Below are positions 13,779 to 22,717 of a stretch of DNA of 35,200 nucleotides, piece by piece; positions within the stretch are counted from its first letter, which is position 1; each line of letters starts with the position of its first letter. The notes below the pieces were generated by a model. It saw nothing but the letters and a program-made list of their open reading frames with translations, had not been told where the DNA came from and did not search any database. A program made the translations under genes and the position numbers. Source of the DNA: Myxococcales bacterium (GTDB taxonomy: Bacteria > Myxococcota_A > Polyangia > Haliangiales > Haliangiaceae). The DNA is taken from contig SXJR01000303.1 of assembly GCA_005779305.1 (NCBI GenBank), forward strand, positions 1 through 35,200. The letters are read 5' to 3'.

Positions 13779-14626
13779 ACGTCGTCCCGAGCCTGACCCG
13801 CGCGATCGACCTGACCCCGTTCGAACGCGCCGTCGACGAGATCGACGTGACCGCCGCGGTGCCGTCCGTGATCCAGCGGCTGCTCGGCCTGCTGGCGGAT
13901 CCCAACGTCTCGTGGACCCGGATCGAGGCGGCGATGGCCCTCGACGGTGCCCTGGTCGCGCGCGTGCTGCGCATCGCGTCCTCGGCCGCGTTCGCCGCCC
14001 GCCCGGTCGCCGACCTGGCCAGCGCCATGCGGATGCTGGGTTGCGAGGAGCTCCGTCGGGTAGCGGTCACGGCCTACTTCACCGGTCGGGGGACGCCATT
14101 CAGTCGGTCCCTGTGGGACTACTCGCTGCGCATCGCGTTCACGACGACCGCCCTGGCGCGGACCGTTCGTCACCGCGGCAGCGCCGATCCATTCCTGTGC
14201 GGCCTTCTGCACGACATCGGCACGATGGCGTTCTCGCGCATCATGGGGCCGACCTACGAGAAGGTCGGCTTCACCCCTGGGGAGGACGACCAGGTCGAGC
14301 TGGAACGCGCCAGCTACGGATTCGACCACACCGATCTCGGCGCGATGGTGGCCAGCCGCTGGAACCTGTTCCCGGAGCTGGAACTGGTGGCCCAGCTCCA
14401 CCACGATCCGCTGGCGTGCGAGCGGATCGGCGCGCCGACCGCCACGCGGGAGCTGGTCGAGCTGGTCGCGCTGGCCCGCTTGCTCGGGCGGGGCGAGGAC
14501 GGCCCGACCCGAGCCCTCCGCGATGCGGCGTGTGCGCGGGTGGGCACGTCGGTCGAGGCCGCGGAGGCGTGCGCGGTGGCCGCCGCGCGTCAGGCCAGCG
14601 ACCTGCGCAGTTCGGTCGGCAGCTGA
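13775..14626 (+). CDS. HDOD domain protein
   Basis: A 283-residue protein that is almost entirely an HDOD domain (residues about 20-225), with VPSVIQRLLGLLADPNV, LVARVLRIASSAAF, AMRMLGCEELRRV and an intact HD motif in LCGLLHDIGTMAF. The C-terminal helices (230-283) are not distinctive. The start is GTG 13775, with AGGAGG at 13764-13769 five bases upstream and overlap with the receiver stop; GTG 13769 is an alternative inside the ribosome site. It is the last gene of the plus-strand island, convergent with flgE and separated from it by 21 bases in which I see no terminator. A CheY-HDOD pair suggests a signalling output module. Confidence 0.9.
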   Translation: MNVVPSLTRAIDLTPFERAVDEIDVTAAVPSVIQRLLGLLADPNVSWTRIEAAMALDGALVARVLRIASSAAFAARPVADLASAMRMLGCEELRRVAVTAYFTGRGTPFSRSLWDYSLRIAFTTTALARTVRHRGSADPFLCGLLHDIGTMAFSRIMGPTYEKVGFTPGEDDQVELERASYGFDHTDLGAMVASRWNLFPELELVAQLHHDPLACERIGAPTATRELVELVALARLLGRGEDGPTRALRDAACARVGTSVEAAEACAVAAARQASDLRSSVGS

Positions 14627-14647
14627 GTCGACGCGCCCCGTCGGTCG

Positions 14648-15931
14648 TCAGCGCTTGAGGTTGGAGATCTCCGACATCATCTCGTCGGCGGTGGTCACGG
14701 TCTTGACGTTGGCCTGGAACGCGCGCTGGTACGCGATCAGCGTGACCAGCTCGTCGCCCAGCTCCACGTTCGATGCCTCGAGCGCGCCGCCCGAGATGGC
14801 GCCACGGCCACCGGTCGCGGCCGCGGCGAGCAGCGGTTGGCCCGACGCCGAGGTCTCGGCATACAACCCGTCGCCGGCACGGACGAGCCCCTCCTCGTCG
14901 CCGAAGACCGCGAGCGCGACGCGGGCCAGAGCCCGGGTCTCGCCGTTGTCGAAGATGCCGCTGATGGTCCCGTCCTCGTCGACCACCACGTCGACGAGCT
15001 GACCGAACCCGTGCCCGTCGATGTCGAGGGCGTTCACCGCGGACGATCCGGCGAACTGCGTCGAGCCTGCCAGGCCCGTTCCGCCGTCGGTGGTGATCGC
15101 GTCCCCGAAGTCGAAGCTGATCGCCTGGCCCGGCGTGGCCCCGAGGAAGTCGGCGCTGGACGCGGCCATCGCCTCGGTGTCGAGCGCGCCGGTCGGGGTG
15201 AACTGAACGGTGCCATTCGCGATCTCGGTCGGGGTTCCAGCGGTGCCGCCGGTGAGCTCGCCACCGTCGACCATGGCGTGCCACTCCCACGCGCCGGCGC
15301 CCTGGGCGCGGAAGTAGAGGTCGACGCGGTGGGGGGCGCCGAGCGAGTCATAGACGGTGGCCGAGGTGGCGTAGTTCGACGTGGCCTGCGGGTTGGTCGG
15401 GTCCCAGGCCGCCGGCGGCGTGGCCGCTGCGTCCAGGTTCAACGACACGTTGGCCAGCGCTGTCGCGACCGGTGGGCTCGCGTTCCCCGCGAGCTGGAGG
15501 TCGCCCGGGGCGGTCGCGGCGACGCCCGCCGGGTCGACCAGGTACCCCTGCAAGCGCAGGCCGCGCGCGTCGACGACGTGGCCGGAGTTGTCGAGCGAGA
15601 AGCGTCCGTCGCGCGTGTAGTACTGCGCCGCGCGGCCGTCGTGGGTGCCGCTCACCGTGAACATGCCGCGCCCGCGGATGGCGAGGTCGAGCGTGCCGCC
15701 GGTCTGCTGGACCGCCCCCTGCTCGAATTGCTGGTCGACGCCGCCGAGCCGGACCCCGGCGCCGAGCCGCTGGCCTTTCAGGCTCCCGCCCAGCACGTCG
15801 GCGAAGGCCGCGCGCGATCGCTTGTAGCCGAAGGTGGAGACGTTGGCGATGTTGTCACCGACGATGCTGATGGCGCCGCCATGCGCGCTCATGCCGCTGG
15901 CGCCGGTGTAGAGGCTGGTCAAGATGCTCAT
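14648..15931 (-). CDS. flgE: FlgE, flagellar hook protein
   Basis: FlgE is the structural subunit of the hook. At 427 residues it is normal for the family. The N-terminus MSILTSLYTGASGMSAHGG then NIANVSTFGYKRSR is the classic rod/hook signature. The central domains (about 90-360) contain LDLAIRGRGMFTV and TRDGRFSLDNSGHVVDARG. The C-terminal segment SNVELGDELVTLIAYQRAFQAN ends the protein. It overlaps flgD (ATGA) and is the last gene of the flgB-to-flgE run. Hook length would be set by FliK, encoded two genes upstream. Confidence 0.97.
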   Translation of the reverse strand: MSILTSLYTGASGMSAHGGAISIVGDNIANVSTFGYKRSRAAFADVLGGSLKGQRLGAGVRLGGVDQQFEQGAVQQTGGTLDLAIRGRGMFTVSGTHDGRAAQYYTRDGRFSLDNSGHVVDARGLRLQGYLVDPAGVAATAPGDLQLAGNASPPVATALANVSLNLDAAATPPAAWDPTNPQATSNYATSATVYDSLGAPHRVDLYFRAQGAGAWEWHAMVDGGELTGGTAGTPTEIANGTVQFTPTGALDTEAMAASSADFLGATPGQAISFDFGDAITTDGGTGLAGSTQFAGSSAVNALDIDGHGFGQLVDVVVDEDGTISGIFDNGETRALARVALAVFGDEEGLVRAGDGLYAETSASGQPLLAAAATGGRGAISGGALEASNVELGDELVTLIAYQRAFQANVKTVTTADEMMSEISNLKR

Positions 15932-16614
15932 GGCTCTCCTGTGGATCTGGCAATGATGGTGACGGCGGCCGGCGAGATCCGGGTGCCGCCGAGAACGAGA
16001 CGGGGGCCGGTCGGGGTGAGCTCGACGGCATCGACGACGCCGCGGAGCTGGGGCCGTGCGGCGATCGGGTCGCCGTCGGACCCGCGCGCGACGACCTCGA
16101 CGCTGTAGGTGCCCGGCGCCAGCGGGACGCCGCTGGCGTCGGTGCCGTCCCAGTCGATCGCCATCGGCGACACCCCGGCGCCGAACGAGACGCGACGCAC
16201 CTCGGCGCCGGAGGCCGAACGCACGATCAGCTCGCCGCCCGCGATCGGATCGTCCCCCGAGATCGCCGCGACCTGCAGCGCGGGCGCGCGGCCGTCGAGC
16301 GTGAGCGTCGACGCATCGGCGGTGACCTCGCGGCCGACCAGATCCGCGAGGGCGGCGCTGCCGGCGGCATCCTGCGCCGACACCAGGTCAGCGAGGCGGC
16401 GGTTGCTCTCGACCGCCTGTTCCAGCGACGAGAACTGGGCGAGCTGCGCGACCATGTCGGCGCCCGATTGCGGATCGAGCGGGTTCTGGTTCTCGAGCTG
16501 GGCGACGAACAGCCTGAGAAACTGATCGCGGCTGGCGGCGCCGGCGGCGGCTCCGGGCCCGGTCGTTCCCGATGGCGACATGGTCGGGATGGAGGGAGAT
16601 GTTGGTTCGATCAT
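15928..16614 (-). CDS. flgD: FlgD, hook cap (hook assembly scaffolding) protein
   Basis: FlgD caps the growing hook and is lost when assembly ends. The protein has 228 residues. The N-terminal domain has FLRLFVAQLENQNPLDPQ and MVAQLAQFSSLEQ, both family signatures, after a short Ser/Gly/Ala-rich leader. The C-terminal part (about 95-190) is the FlgD Ig-like/tudor module, including VSPMAIDWDGTDASGVPLAPGTYSVEV split over two strands. It lies 8 bases after fliK and overlaps flgE by 4, so hook cap and hook protein are made together. Confidence 0.95.
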   Translation of the reverse strand: MIEPTSPSIPTMSPSGTTGPGAAAGAASRDQFLRLFVAQLENQNPLDPQSGADMVAQLAQFSSLEQAVESNRRLADLVSAQDAAGSAALADLVGREVTADASTLTLDGRAPALQVAAISGDDPIAGGELIVRSASGAEVRRVSFGAGVSPMAIDWDGTDASGVPLAPGTYSVEVVARGSDGDPIAARPQLRGVVDAVELTPTGPRLVLGGTRISPAAVTIIARSTGEP

Positions 16615-16622
16615 GGGATCTC

Positions 16623-17516
16623 CTAGGCGAGCGCGCGCAGGCGCGGGTCAGAGATGGGGCCGGACTCGGCTGGGGTCGTCGGACCGACCTCGTCGCGGCG
16701 AGCCGGGCCACGACGGCCTGGCCGGGGACTCGGTGGTCGATCCTCCGGGGCGTCACCGGCGACCAGATCGCCGAGCGCCAGACCGTGGCCGCGCAGCGCG
16801 CCGTCGAGCTCGTCGAGCGATCGGGCGACCGCGCTGGCGAGGTCGTGGTTGCCGGTCCGGATCGCGACGTCGACGGTGCCGTGGCGCAGGGCCACCGAGA
16901 CCACCACGCGCTCGTCCTCGTGCTCGATCACGATCCGGGTGTGCGCGGTCGGGGTCGTGGCCGGTTCGTCGCCGCGTGGCGCCTCGACCGAGTCGATGGC
17001 CACGGTCGGCTCCCCGCTGGCCTGCGCCGGCCGGCCCTGCATCGTGGCCGGTGCGTCGATGGTGAGGGTGGGCGCGAGGGCGCCGCCAGCGTCCGACGCC
17101 GCGACCGGCTCGGTCACCGCGGTCGCGTCGATCATCTCGCCGAGCACGGCGGTGGTCGCGCTCGGCTCCTCGTCGAAGCTCACCTCGAACCCGTCGAGGA
17201 GCTCCGGCATCGCCGCGTTCGAGGTCGTCGCGACGATCGCCGCCCCGGTCACCGCGACGGACGCGGCAGGAGTCGTGGGACGCGTGGGCGCGGTCAGGGC
17301 GGCGTCGATCACCTCGGGCGCGGCCCCTTGGGGCGCGACGACTTGCACCGCCACCACCGGGGCGGCGCTCGAGGAGCCGGCGCTTGCCGGCGTCGGCGCC
17401 GGCTGTGCCTCCTGCATGACCTCGGCGAACCCGCGCGGGCGGCCGGGTCCGGGCTCTGGCGCTCGCCCCCGGGGCGGGCTGAGTGGTGGCGGCGTTGCGG
17501 TGTCGGTGACCCTCAC
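16623..17516 (-). CDS. fliK: FliK, hook-length control protein
   Basis: FliK measures hook length and triggers the FlhB specificity switch. From GTG 17516 (GGAGG about seven bases upstream, stop of fliJ overlapping as GTGA) it has 297 residues. Residues 1-190 are Pro/Ala/Thr-rich and low in structure, as expected for the secreted ruler region. Residues about 195-255 form the Flg_hook domain, with VVVSVALRHGTVDVAIRTG and LARSLDELDGALRGHGL-like ARSLDELDGALRGHGL. The tail is Pro/Arg-rich. The sequence is weakly conserved, as is normal for FliK; placement between fliJ and flgD supports it strongly. Confidence 0.88.
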   Translation of the reverse strand: MRVTDTATPPPLSPPRGRAPEPGPGRPRGFAEVMQEAQPAPTPASAGSSSAAPVVAVQVVAPQGAAPEVIDAALTAPTRPTTPAASVAVTGAAIVATTSNAAMPELLDGFEVSFDEEPSATTAVLGEMIDATAVTEPVAASDAGGALAPTLTIDAPATMQGRPAQASGEPTVAIDSVEAPRGDEPATTPTAHTRIVIEHEDERVVVSVALRHGTVDVAIRTGNHDLASAVARSLDELDGALRGHGLALGDLVAGDAPEDRPPSPRPGRRGPARRDEVGPTTPAESGPISDPRLRALA

Positions 17517-17950
17517 GAATCCCTCCTCCGACCGTTCAGGTCGTCGGTCAGTCGCTGCTCGTCTCGCGAGGCCCCGATCGCCCGCTGCTCCAGGAGCGTC
17601 TCGAGCGCGCGCTCGACCGTCCGCAGCTGTTGCGCTCGCTGCCGGAGATCTCCGACCGCGCGCTCGAGCGCTCGTGCTGCCGCGGCCCGGGTCCGCTCGG
17701 CGTCCATCGCCGCGGCCCGGTCGGCGTCGAGCTCGTCGGCGATGCGATACAGGCTGGCGACGCTGGCGCTGTCGGCCATGCGGGTCCGGGCCCCGACGAT
17801 CGCTTCGTCGAGCTCGGCGGCGGCGCGCTCGGCATCGGCCTGGGCGGCCGCGTCGAGCGTGTGCGCTCTGGCCTCGGCGGCGGCCGCCGCGTCGCGGAGG
17901 TTGGAGCGAGCGACCATGGCGGCGCGAAGGGTGCGGGAACGGATGGTCAT
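17513..17950 (-). CDS. fliJ: FliJ, flagellar export chaperone/coiled-coil protein
   Basis: FliJ is the coiled-coil stalk that fits into the FliI hexamer and links it to FlhA. The 145-residue protein is nearly all Ala/Arg/Glu-rich helix with heptad spacing and no hydrophobic segment, which is the FliJ pattern; sequence identity alone is not diagnostic. The ATG at 17950 overlaps the fliI stop (ATGA), and its own stop overlaps the fliK GTG. The frame continues upstream of 17950, but that is fliI in another frame. The identification relies on size, coiled-coil content and position after fliI. Confidence 0.87.
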   Translation of the reverse strand: MTIRSRTLRAAMVARSNLRDAAAAAEARAHTLDAAAQADAERAAAELDEAIVGARTRMADSASVASLYRIADELDADRAAAMDAERTRAAAARALERAVGDLRQRAQQLRTVERALETLLEQRAIGASRDEQRLTDDLNGRRRDS

Positions 17951-19344
17951 GGCGAAGGTTCCTCTCCCAGCGCGGCGGCCAGGCCGCGCAGGCTGTGGGC
18001 CCACGGCACCGACTCATCGGCGCCTTGCCGGGCCCAGTCGTCGATTCGTCTGCCGGTGGCGATGGCGCGGTCCATCTCGGGGTTGGAGCCCGGGGCGTAG
18101 GCGCCGAGGGCCTGCAGTTCGACCGCTTGGCGACGAGCGGCGAGCACCGCGCGTGCGCGGTCGGCGAGCCCGCAGGCTTCGAGCCCGGCGACGCGGCGAG
18201 CCACGCGGGACGCGCTGGCCAGCACGTCGATCGCGGGGAAGTGCCCCCGGTCAGCGAGGTCGCGGGCGAGCACGATGTGCGCGTCGAGCAAGGAGCGCGC
18301 TGAATCCGCGATCGGGTCGGAGAGATCGTCCCCTTCGACCAGGACGGTGTAGAAACCGGTGATCGTCCCCCCGGACGCGGCCGGCGCGACCCGCTCCAGC
18401 AGGCGCGGCAGCGCGGCGAACACGCTGGGCGGATAGCCCTTGGTCGCCGGTGGCTCGCCGAGGGAGAGGCCGATCTCGCGCAGCGCCATGGCGTAACGGG
18501 TGAGCGAGTCGATCACCAGCAGCACGTGTCGGCCCTGGTTGCGGAACCACTCGGCGATGGCTGACGCGACGGCGGCGCCGCGGACGCGTTCGAGCGGCGA
18601 GCGATCCGCGGTCGCGGCGACGGCGACGATGCGGTCGCGGCGCGCCGAGGCCATCAGCTCTCGGACCTCGCGCCCACGTTCTCCGATCAACCCCACGACG
18701 ACCACGTCGGCGTCGGCGTGATTGGCGATCTGTTCGACGAGCACACTCTTGCCGCAGCCGGCACCGGCGAAGATGCCGACCCGCTGGCCGCGACCACATG
18801 GCAACAGGCCATCGATGGCGCGCAGTCCGGTGGCGAAGCGCGCCTCGACCTGAGCGCGCTGGGCGATCGCGAGGGGGAGGCCCTCGACCGGCATGCGCGC
18901 GAGCGCCACCGGCCTTGGCCCCCCATCGAGTGGAGCTCCGAAAGGGTCGATGAACCGGCCGAGCAACCCCTCACCGACCGCGACCTGGGAGCGCGCGCCG
19001 CATCGCCAGACCGGCGCTCCGGGGATGATCGTTCGCGCCGCGCCCAGAGGTACCGCGAGCAGGTCGTCGCCGCGGAATCCGACCACCTCGCACGGCAGCG
19101 TGCCATCAGCGCCGGCGTCGAGCTCGACCACGTCGCCGACGCGGACCGGGAACCCGGAGATCTTGACCACCAGCCCGTTGACCTCGAGGACGCGGCCACC
19201 CACGACCGGGCCACCGCTACGGCGGGCCAGCTGTGCCACCGAGCCGGCGAGCGGACTGTGCGGGCCCGTCGGTTCGACGATCACCGGGATCCGGCGGCTG
19301 CGCCCGTCGTACGGGTCCGCCGCCCGGGAGAGCTCAGGCGCCAT
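17947..19344 (-). CDS. fliI: FliI, flagellar export ATPase
   Basis: FliI is the F1-like ATPase of the export apparatus. From ATG 19344 it has 465 residues. It has an N-terminal beta-barrel (about 25-100), the strand GLLGRFIDPFGAPLD, Walker A GAGCGKS (194-200) followed by the very conserved VVVGLIGERGREVRE, the Walker B region VLLVIDSLTRYAMA, and the substrate loop KGYPPSVFA. The C-terminal domain is normal. It overlaps fliH by 11 bases and fliJ by 4. The open frame continues upstream through fliH, which is why the start was set by overlap and by family N-terminal length. Confidence 0.97.
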   Translation of the reverse strand: MAPELSRAADPYDGRSRRIPVIVEPTGPHSPLAGSVAQLARRSGGPVVGGRVLEVNGLVVKISGFPVRVGDVVELDAGADGTLPCEVVGFRGDDLLAVPLGAARTIIPGAPVWRCGARSQVAVGEGLLGRFIDPFGAPLDGGPRPVALARMPVEGLPLAIAQRAQVEARFATGLRAIDGLLPCGRGQRVGIFAGAGCGKSVLVEQIANHADADVVVVGLIGERGREVRELMASARRDRIVAVAATADRSPLERVRGAAVASAIAEWFRNQGRHVLLVIDSLTRYAMALREIGLSLGEPPATKGYPPSVFAALPRLLERVAPAASGGTITGFYTVLVEGDDLSDPIADSARSLLDAHIVLARDLADRGHFPAIDVLASASRVARRVAGLEACGLADRARAVLAARRQAVELQALGAYAPGSNPEMDRAIATGRRIDDWARQGADESVPWAHSLRGLAAALGEEPSP

Positions 19345-20068
19345 CGCTGGACTGCTCCTCGTCGGCGGACTGCTCCTCGGTGGCGAGCTCGAACGCCGGT
19401 TCGGCGGCGCGGACGAGCGCAAGCAGCGGTTCGCGCATCGCGGCCAGCCGCGGCGCCCAGCGCCCGTCGACCACCAATCGGGGCGCTTCGACCCAGACCT
19501 CGCCATGGGTGAGGCCGGCGCCGACCTCGCACGCCACACCCGCCGGCAGCTGGCCACCGATCGCGGCCACGTCGTCGGCGCACATGCGCAAGACGAGCTC
19601 CCGCGCGCCGCCGGGCGCGCTCGAGCCGGCGTCGCCCAGCGCGCGGCTGACGAGTTGCACCAGGCCGCGCCGGTCGACGGCGGCGGCGGCGGGCGCCATC
19701 TCGGCGCACAAGCTCAAGGCGACATCGACGATCACCTCGACGACGGCGTCGTCTCGGATCGTGCACGCCAGGGTGACGGCGGCGGCCGCCGCCTCCAGGC
19801 GGTCCCTCGCATGCCTGGTCTCCGCCAGGCCCTCTTCGCGGCCGGCGGCCGTGGCCTCGGCGCGAGCGCGTGCCTGATCGCTGGCGATGGAGCCGAGGTC
19901 GCGGCAGCGGTGGCACCCGGTCGCGCCCGGGTTCGCGCCGGCGTTGGTCTCGGGTTGATCGCGGGCCGCCCAGGACGTCGAGGCCGCCCCGCCCTCGCGC
20001 GGGAGCGTGGACCCGAAGGACACCGTCGCGCCGGTGCGCTCTCCCAGCCAGGGTGTACGCGCGGTCAA
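19334..20068 (-). CDS. fliH: FliH, flagellar export ATPase regulator
   Basis: FliH dimers bind and restrain FliI and dock on FliN. The 244-residue protein starts at a TTG (20068) that overlaps the fliG stop (TTGA) and has GGAGGTGAGG just upstream. Residues 1-65 are Gly/Ala-rich; about 62-95 is a helix rich in Ala/Arg/Glu (the GxxxG-type stalk region of FliH); about 96-230 is the C-terminal FliI-binding domain, with VVEVIVDVALSLCAEM and THGEVWVEAPRLVVDGRW. The end is acidic. Family conservation is low but position between fliG and fliI is decisive. Confidence 0.88.
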   Translation of the reverse strand: MTARTPWLGERTGATVSFGSTLPREGGAASTSWAARDQPETNAGANPGATGCHRCRDLGSIASDQARARAEATAAGREEGLAETRHARDRLEAAAAAVTLACTIRDDAVVEVIVDVALSLCAEMAPAAAAVDRRGLVQLVSRALGDAGSSAPGGARELVLRMCADDVAAIGGQLPAGVACEVGAGLTHGEVWVEAPRLVVDGRWAPRLAAMREPLLALVRAAEPAFELATEEQSADEEQSSDGA

Positions 20069-21096
20069 GCCTCACCTCCGCGCGGGGGCAGCTTCAGCGC
20101 GCCCTCGGCGGCGAGCCGCATCGCCGCCTCGATGATCTCGCGTTGCGCAGCCTCGACCTCGGAGACCCGGCGAGGGGCGCTGGCGGCGAGGTCTTCGCGC
20201 AGCGTGGCGGCAGCGCGTTGCGACAGCCCGGCGAAGAAGTGGTTGCGCAAGGTCTCCCCGGCGGTCTGGAGCGCCGTGACCATCGTCTCGCTCTGCACCG
20301 TGCGAAGCAGCGGCGCCATCGAGCGCGCGTCGACGCGGAGCAGATCCTCGAACGTGAACAGAGCCTCGCGGACGCGCGCGGCCGCGCCCTCGTCGATCGT
20401 CGCCATGCGGTCGAGCAGCGCATCGCCATCGTCGCCGTTCATCTCGTTGACGATCGACGCGGCGAACGCCAGCCCGTCGAAGTCGGAACGGCGATCCGAG
20501 GACGCCAGCCCCCCGGACGCGGCCAGTGCGCGGACCAGCGACTCCGACGCCTCGAGCACGGCGCGGTCGGGGATCTCGTCGAGCGCGGACAGGCGGTTGG
20601 CCAGATCCGCGGAGGTCTCGGGCGGCATCTCCTTCAGCACGCGGGCGGCGAGCGCGGCGGGCAGCTGGGTGAGCACGACGGCGGCGATCTGGGGGTGCTC
20701 CTCGAGCAAGAGGTCGGCGAGCGCCTGGGTCCTGGCCGAGCGCAGCTGCTCGAGTGGCACCGACGGGCTATCGTCTACCGGAGGAGCGAAGAGGCGCCGA
20801 GCACGGTCTTCTCCGAGCGACCTGGCCGCGAGCTGGCGCAGGTAGGCGCCGCCGCCAGTCCGCGAGACCGACCGAGGACCGTTGAGTGCGATCTCGAGCT
20901 CCTCGAGCACGCCGATCAGCGCCTCGGTGGGCACGAGGTCGAGCTCGTCGACGGCGCTGGCGAGCTGTCGGAGCTCGATGTCGTCGAGCTCCGACATCAG
21001 CTGAGCCGCGAGCTCGTCGTCGAGCGCGAGCACGGCGATCGCCGCCTTGTGGCGCGGACCGATCGGCGTGCCGAGACGGGTGATGATCGCGTTCAT
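20065..21096 (-). CDS. fliG: FliG, flagellar motor switch protein
   Basis: FliG is the rotor protein that contacts the MotA stator. The 343-residue protein shows all three ARM-like domains: N-terminal FliF-binding (about 1-105), a middle domain with EHPQIAAVVLTQL (the FliG EHPQ motif) near residue 130, and a C-terminal torque domain with VREALFTFEDLLRVDARSMAPLLR followed by GLSQRAAATLREDL. Charged residues in the last helices fit the stator interface. It overlaps fliF and fliH by 4 bases at each end. Confidence 0.97.
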   Translation of the reverse strand: MNAIITRLGTPIGPRHKAAIAVLALDDELAAQLMSELDDIELRQLASAVDELDLVPTEALIGVLEELEIALNGPRSVSRTGGGAYLRQLAARSLGEDRARRLFAPPVDDSPSVPLEQLRSARTQALADLLLEEHPQIAAVVLTQLPAALAARVLKEMPPETSADLANRLSALDEIPDRAVLEASESLVRALAASGGLASSDRRSDFDGLAFAASIVNEMNGDDGDALLDRMATIDEGAAARVREALFTFEDLLRVDARSMAPLLRTVQSETMVTALQTAGETLRNHFFAGLSQRAAATLREDLAASAPRRVSEVEAAQREIIEAAMRLAAEGALKLPPRGGEA

Positions 21097-22682
21097 GACT
21101 TGCTCGGCTTCGGGTCAGGCGCGCCTAGCCATCCAGAGAGCACGCGCGCGGTTCGGGGTGGATCGGCGCGCACCGCCCGCAGGACGCGCTCCTCGAGGGT
21201 CCGCTCGGCGGATGGTGGCGGCGGCGGGAGCGCGGCGGCGACCTTGCCCCCGCCGGCGAGCGCGCGTTCGACTTCCGCGATCGGCGCCGGAAGGGCCAGC
21301 ACCGCCGGCAGCTGTCGACGCCCGCGCCGCATCATCACGACCGTGACGAGCACGAGCAGCGCCAGGGCGCCGCCAGCGAGCACGGGCAGCGGCACGGGCA
21401 GGCCGGCGGGCACCGCGCGTGGCGGTAGTGGTGCGACGGCCTCGTCGGGAGCGAACGCGAACGAGCGGATCTCGATCGCGTCGCCGCGGGCGGGGTCGAA
21501 GCCGGCAGCCTGTCGCGCCAGCTGCGCGAGCTGGTCGAGCTCGGCCTGGGGCAGGGGCTGCGGTTCGCCGTCCTCGTCGGGCCGGTGGTCGACCAGGATC
21601 GCGAGGTGGAGGCGGGCGACCCGTTCGATGGGCTCGTCGATCTGCCGCACCGTCCGCGAGATCTCGTAGTTCGTGGTCGCCGAGCCACCGGCGCCGAGGC
21701 CGCCGGCGGATGGTCCGCCGCCCGCGGCCGGCGCACCGGGCAGGTTGCCACGCACGCCCGCGATCCCGCCGGTCACCGTGCCACCGGGGGACGCGGTGCC
21801 GGCCACCTGGCTCTCGCTTCGCACCGCGGCGCGGTCCTTGTCGAAGATCTCTTCGGAGGTGCTGACCCGGCGACGATCCATCTCGACCGAGACGACCACC
21901 GCGACATGCCCCGCGCCCACGATCCGCTCGAGCATGCCGCGGACCCGCGCCCCGATCGCGGTCTCCATGGCCGCCTGATCGGTGTGGCCGCCTCGCTCCT
22001 CGCCGGTCAGCACGTCGCCGTGCTGGTCGACCACGACGACCTTGTCTGCTGAAAGCCCATCCACCGAGGCCGAGACCAGCTGGGTGATGCCCCGGACCTG
22101 GTCGGGAGTCAGGTGGCCACCGGGCCGGACCCGCAGCGCCACCGAGGCGCTAGGTGGCTCATCGGCGTCCTTGAACACCGATCGCTTGCCCAGCGCGACG
22201 TGGACGCGTGCTCCCTCGACCGGGGCCAGCGCCGCGATGCTGCGCGCCAGCTCTCCCTGCAGCGCCCGTCGGTAGTTGACCTGCTCGGCGAAGCTCGATT
22301 GGCCGAGCGAGATGCCTTCGAACAGTTCGAAGCCGACCCCGCCGCGGGGAAGCCCGGCCGAAGCCGCCGCGAGCCGCGCCTCGGCCAGACGCGCCGCCGG
22401 GACCTCGACCGTGCGTCCTCCGCCCGCGATGCGCTGCGGGATGCCGCGTCCGGCCAGGACAGCCGAGAGCTCGGACGCGTCCTCGGGCGGCATCGAGGTC
22501 GCGACCGGCCGCCAGCCGTCACCGCCGCCAGCCACCGATAGGTACACGACGGTGCCCAGCACCACGAGCACCAGCGCGAAGCCGACCAGGCGGCCCGAGC
22601 GTGGCATGCGTCGCCATTGTGCGCCCAGCTGGGACGTCAGCTGCGCGGCGGTGCTCGAGGTCGGGGGAGGGGCGTCGGCCAT
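21093..22682 (-). CDS. fliF: FliF, flagellar MS-ring protein
   Basis: FliF forms the MS ring in the inner membrane on which the rod and C-ring assemble. The 529-residue protein has a first membrane helix at about 32-50, ring-building motifs in the periplasmic part (FELFEGISLGQSSFAEQVNYRRALQGEL split over residues 117-145, and EGARVHVALGKRSVF), a Gly-rich loop, a second membrane helix at about 431-450 and a cytoplasmic FliG-binding tail with VRADPPRTARVLSGWL. No clear ribosome site precedes the ATG; 35 bases separate it from fliE. It overlaps fliG by 4 bases (ATGA). Confidence 0.97.
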   Translation of the reverse strand: MADAPPPTSSTAAQLTSQLGAQWRRMPRSGRLVGFALVLVVLGTVVYLSVAGGGDGWRPVATSMPPEDASELSAVLAGRGIPQRIAGGGRTVEVPAARLAEARLAAASAGLPRGGVGFELFEGISLGQSSFAEQVNYRRALQGELARSIAALAPVEGARVHVALGKRSVFKDADEPPSASVALRVRPGGHLTPDQVRGITQLVSASVDGLSADKVVVVDQHGDVLTGEERGGHTDQAAMETAIGARVRGMLERIVGAGHVAVVVSVEMDRRRVSTSEEIFDKDRAAVRSESQVAGTASPGGTVTGGIAGVRGNLPGAPAAGGGPSAGGLGAGGSATTNYEISRTVRQIDEPIERVARLHLAILVDHRPDEDGEPQPLPQAELDQLAQLARQAAGFDPARGDAIEIRSFAFAPDEAVAPLPPRAVPAGLPVPLPVLAGGALALLVLVTVVMMRRGRRQLPAVLALPAPIAEVERALAGGGKVAAALPPPPPSAERTLEERVLRAVRADPPRTARVLSGWLGAPDPKPSKS

Positions 22683-22717
22683 GGTTCGTGCGGTCGGCTA
22701 TGGTTCGGTGCGTTGGT

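Noticed and set aside
12665-14404. Long minus-strand frame opposite the ATPase, CheY and HDOD genes
   Set aside because: No family pattern, while the plus strand has three recognisable proteins.
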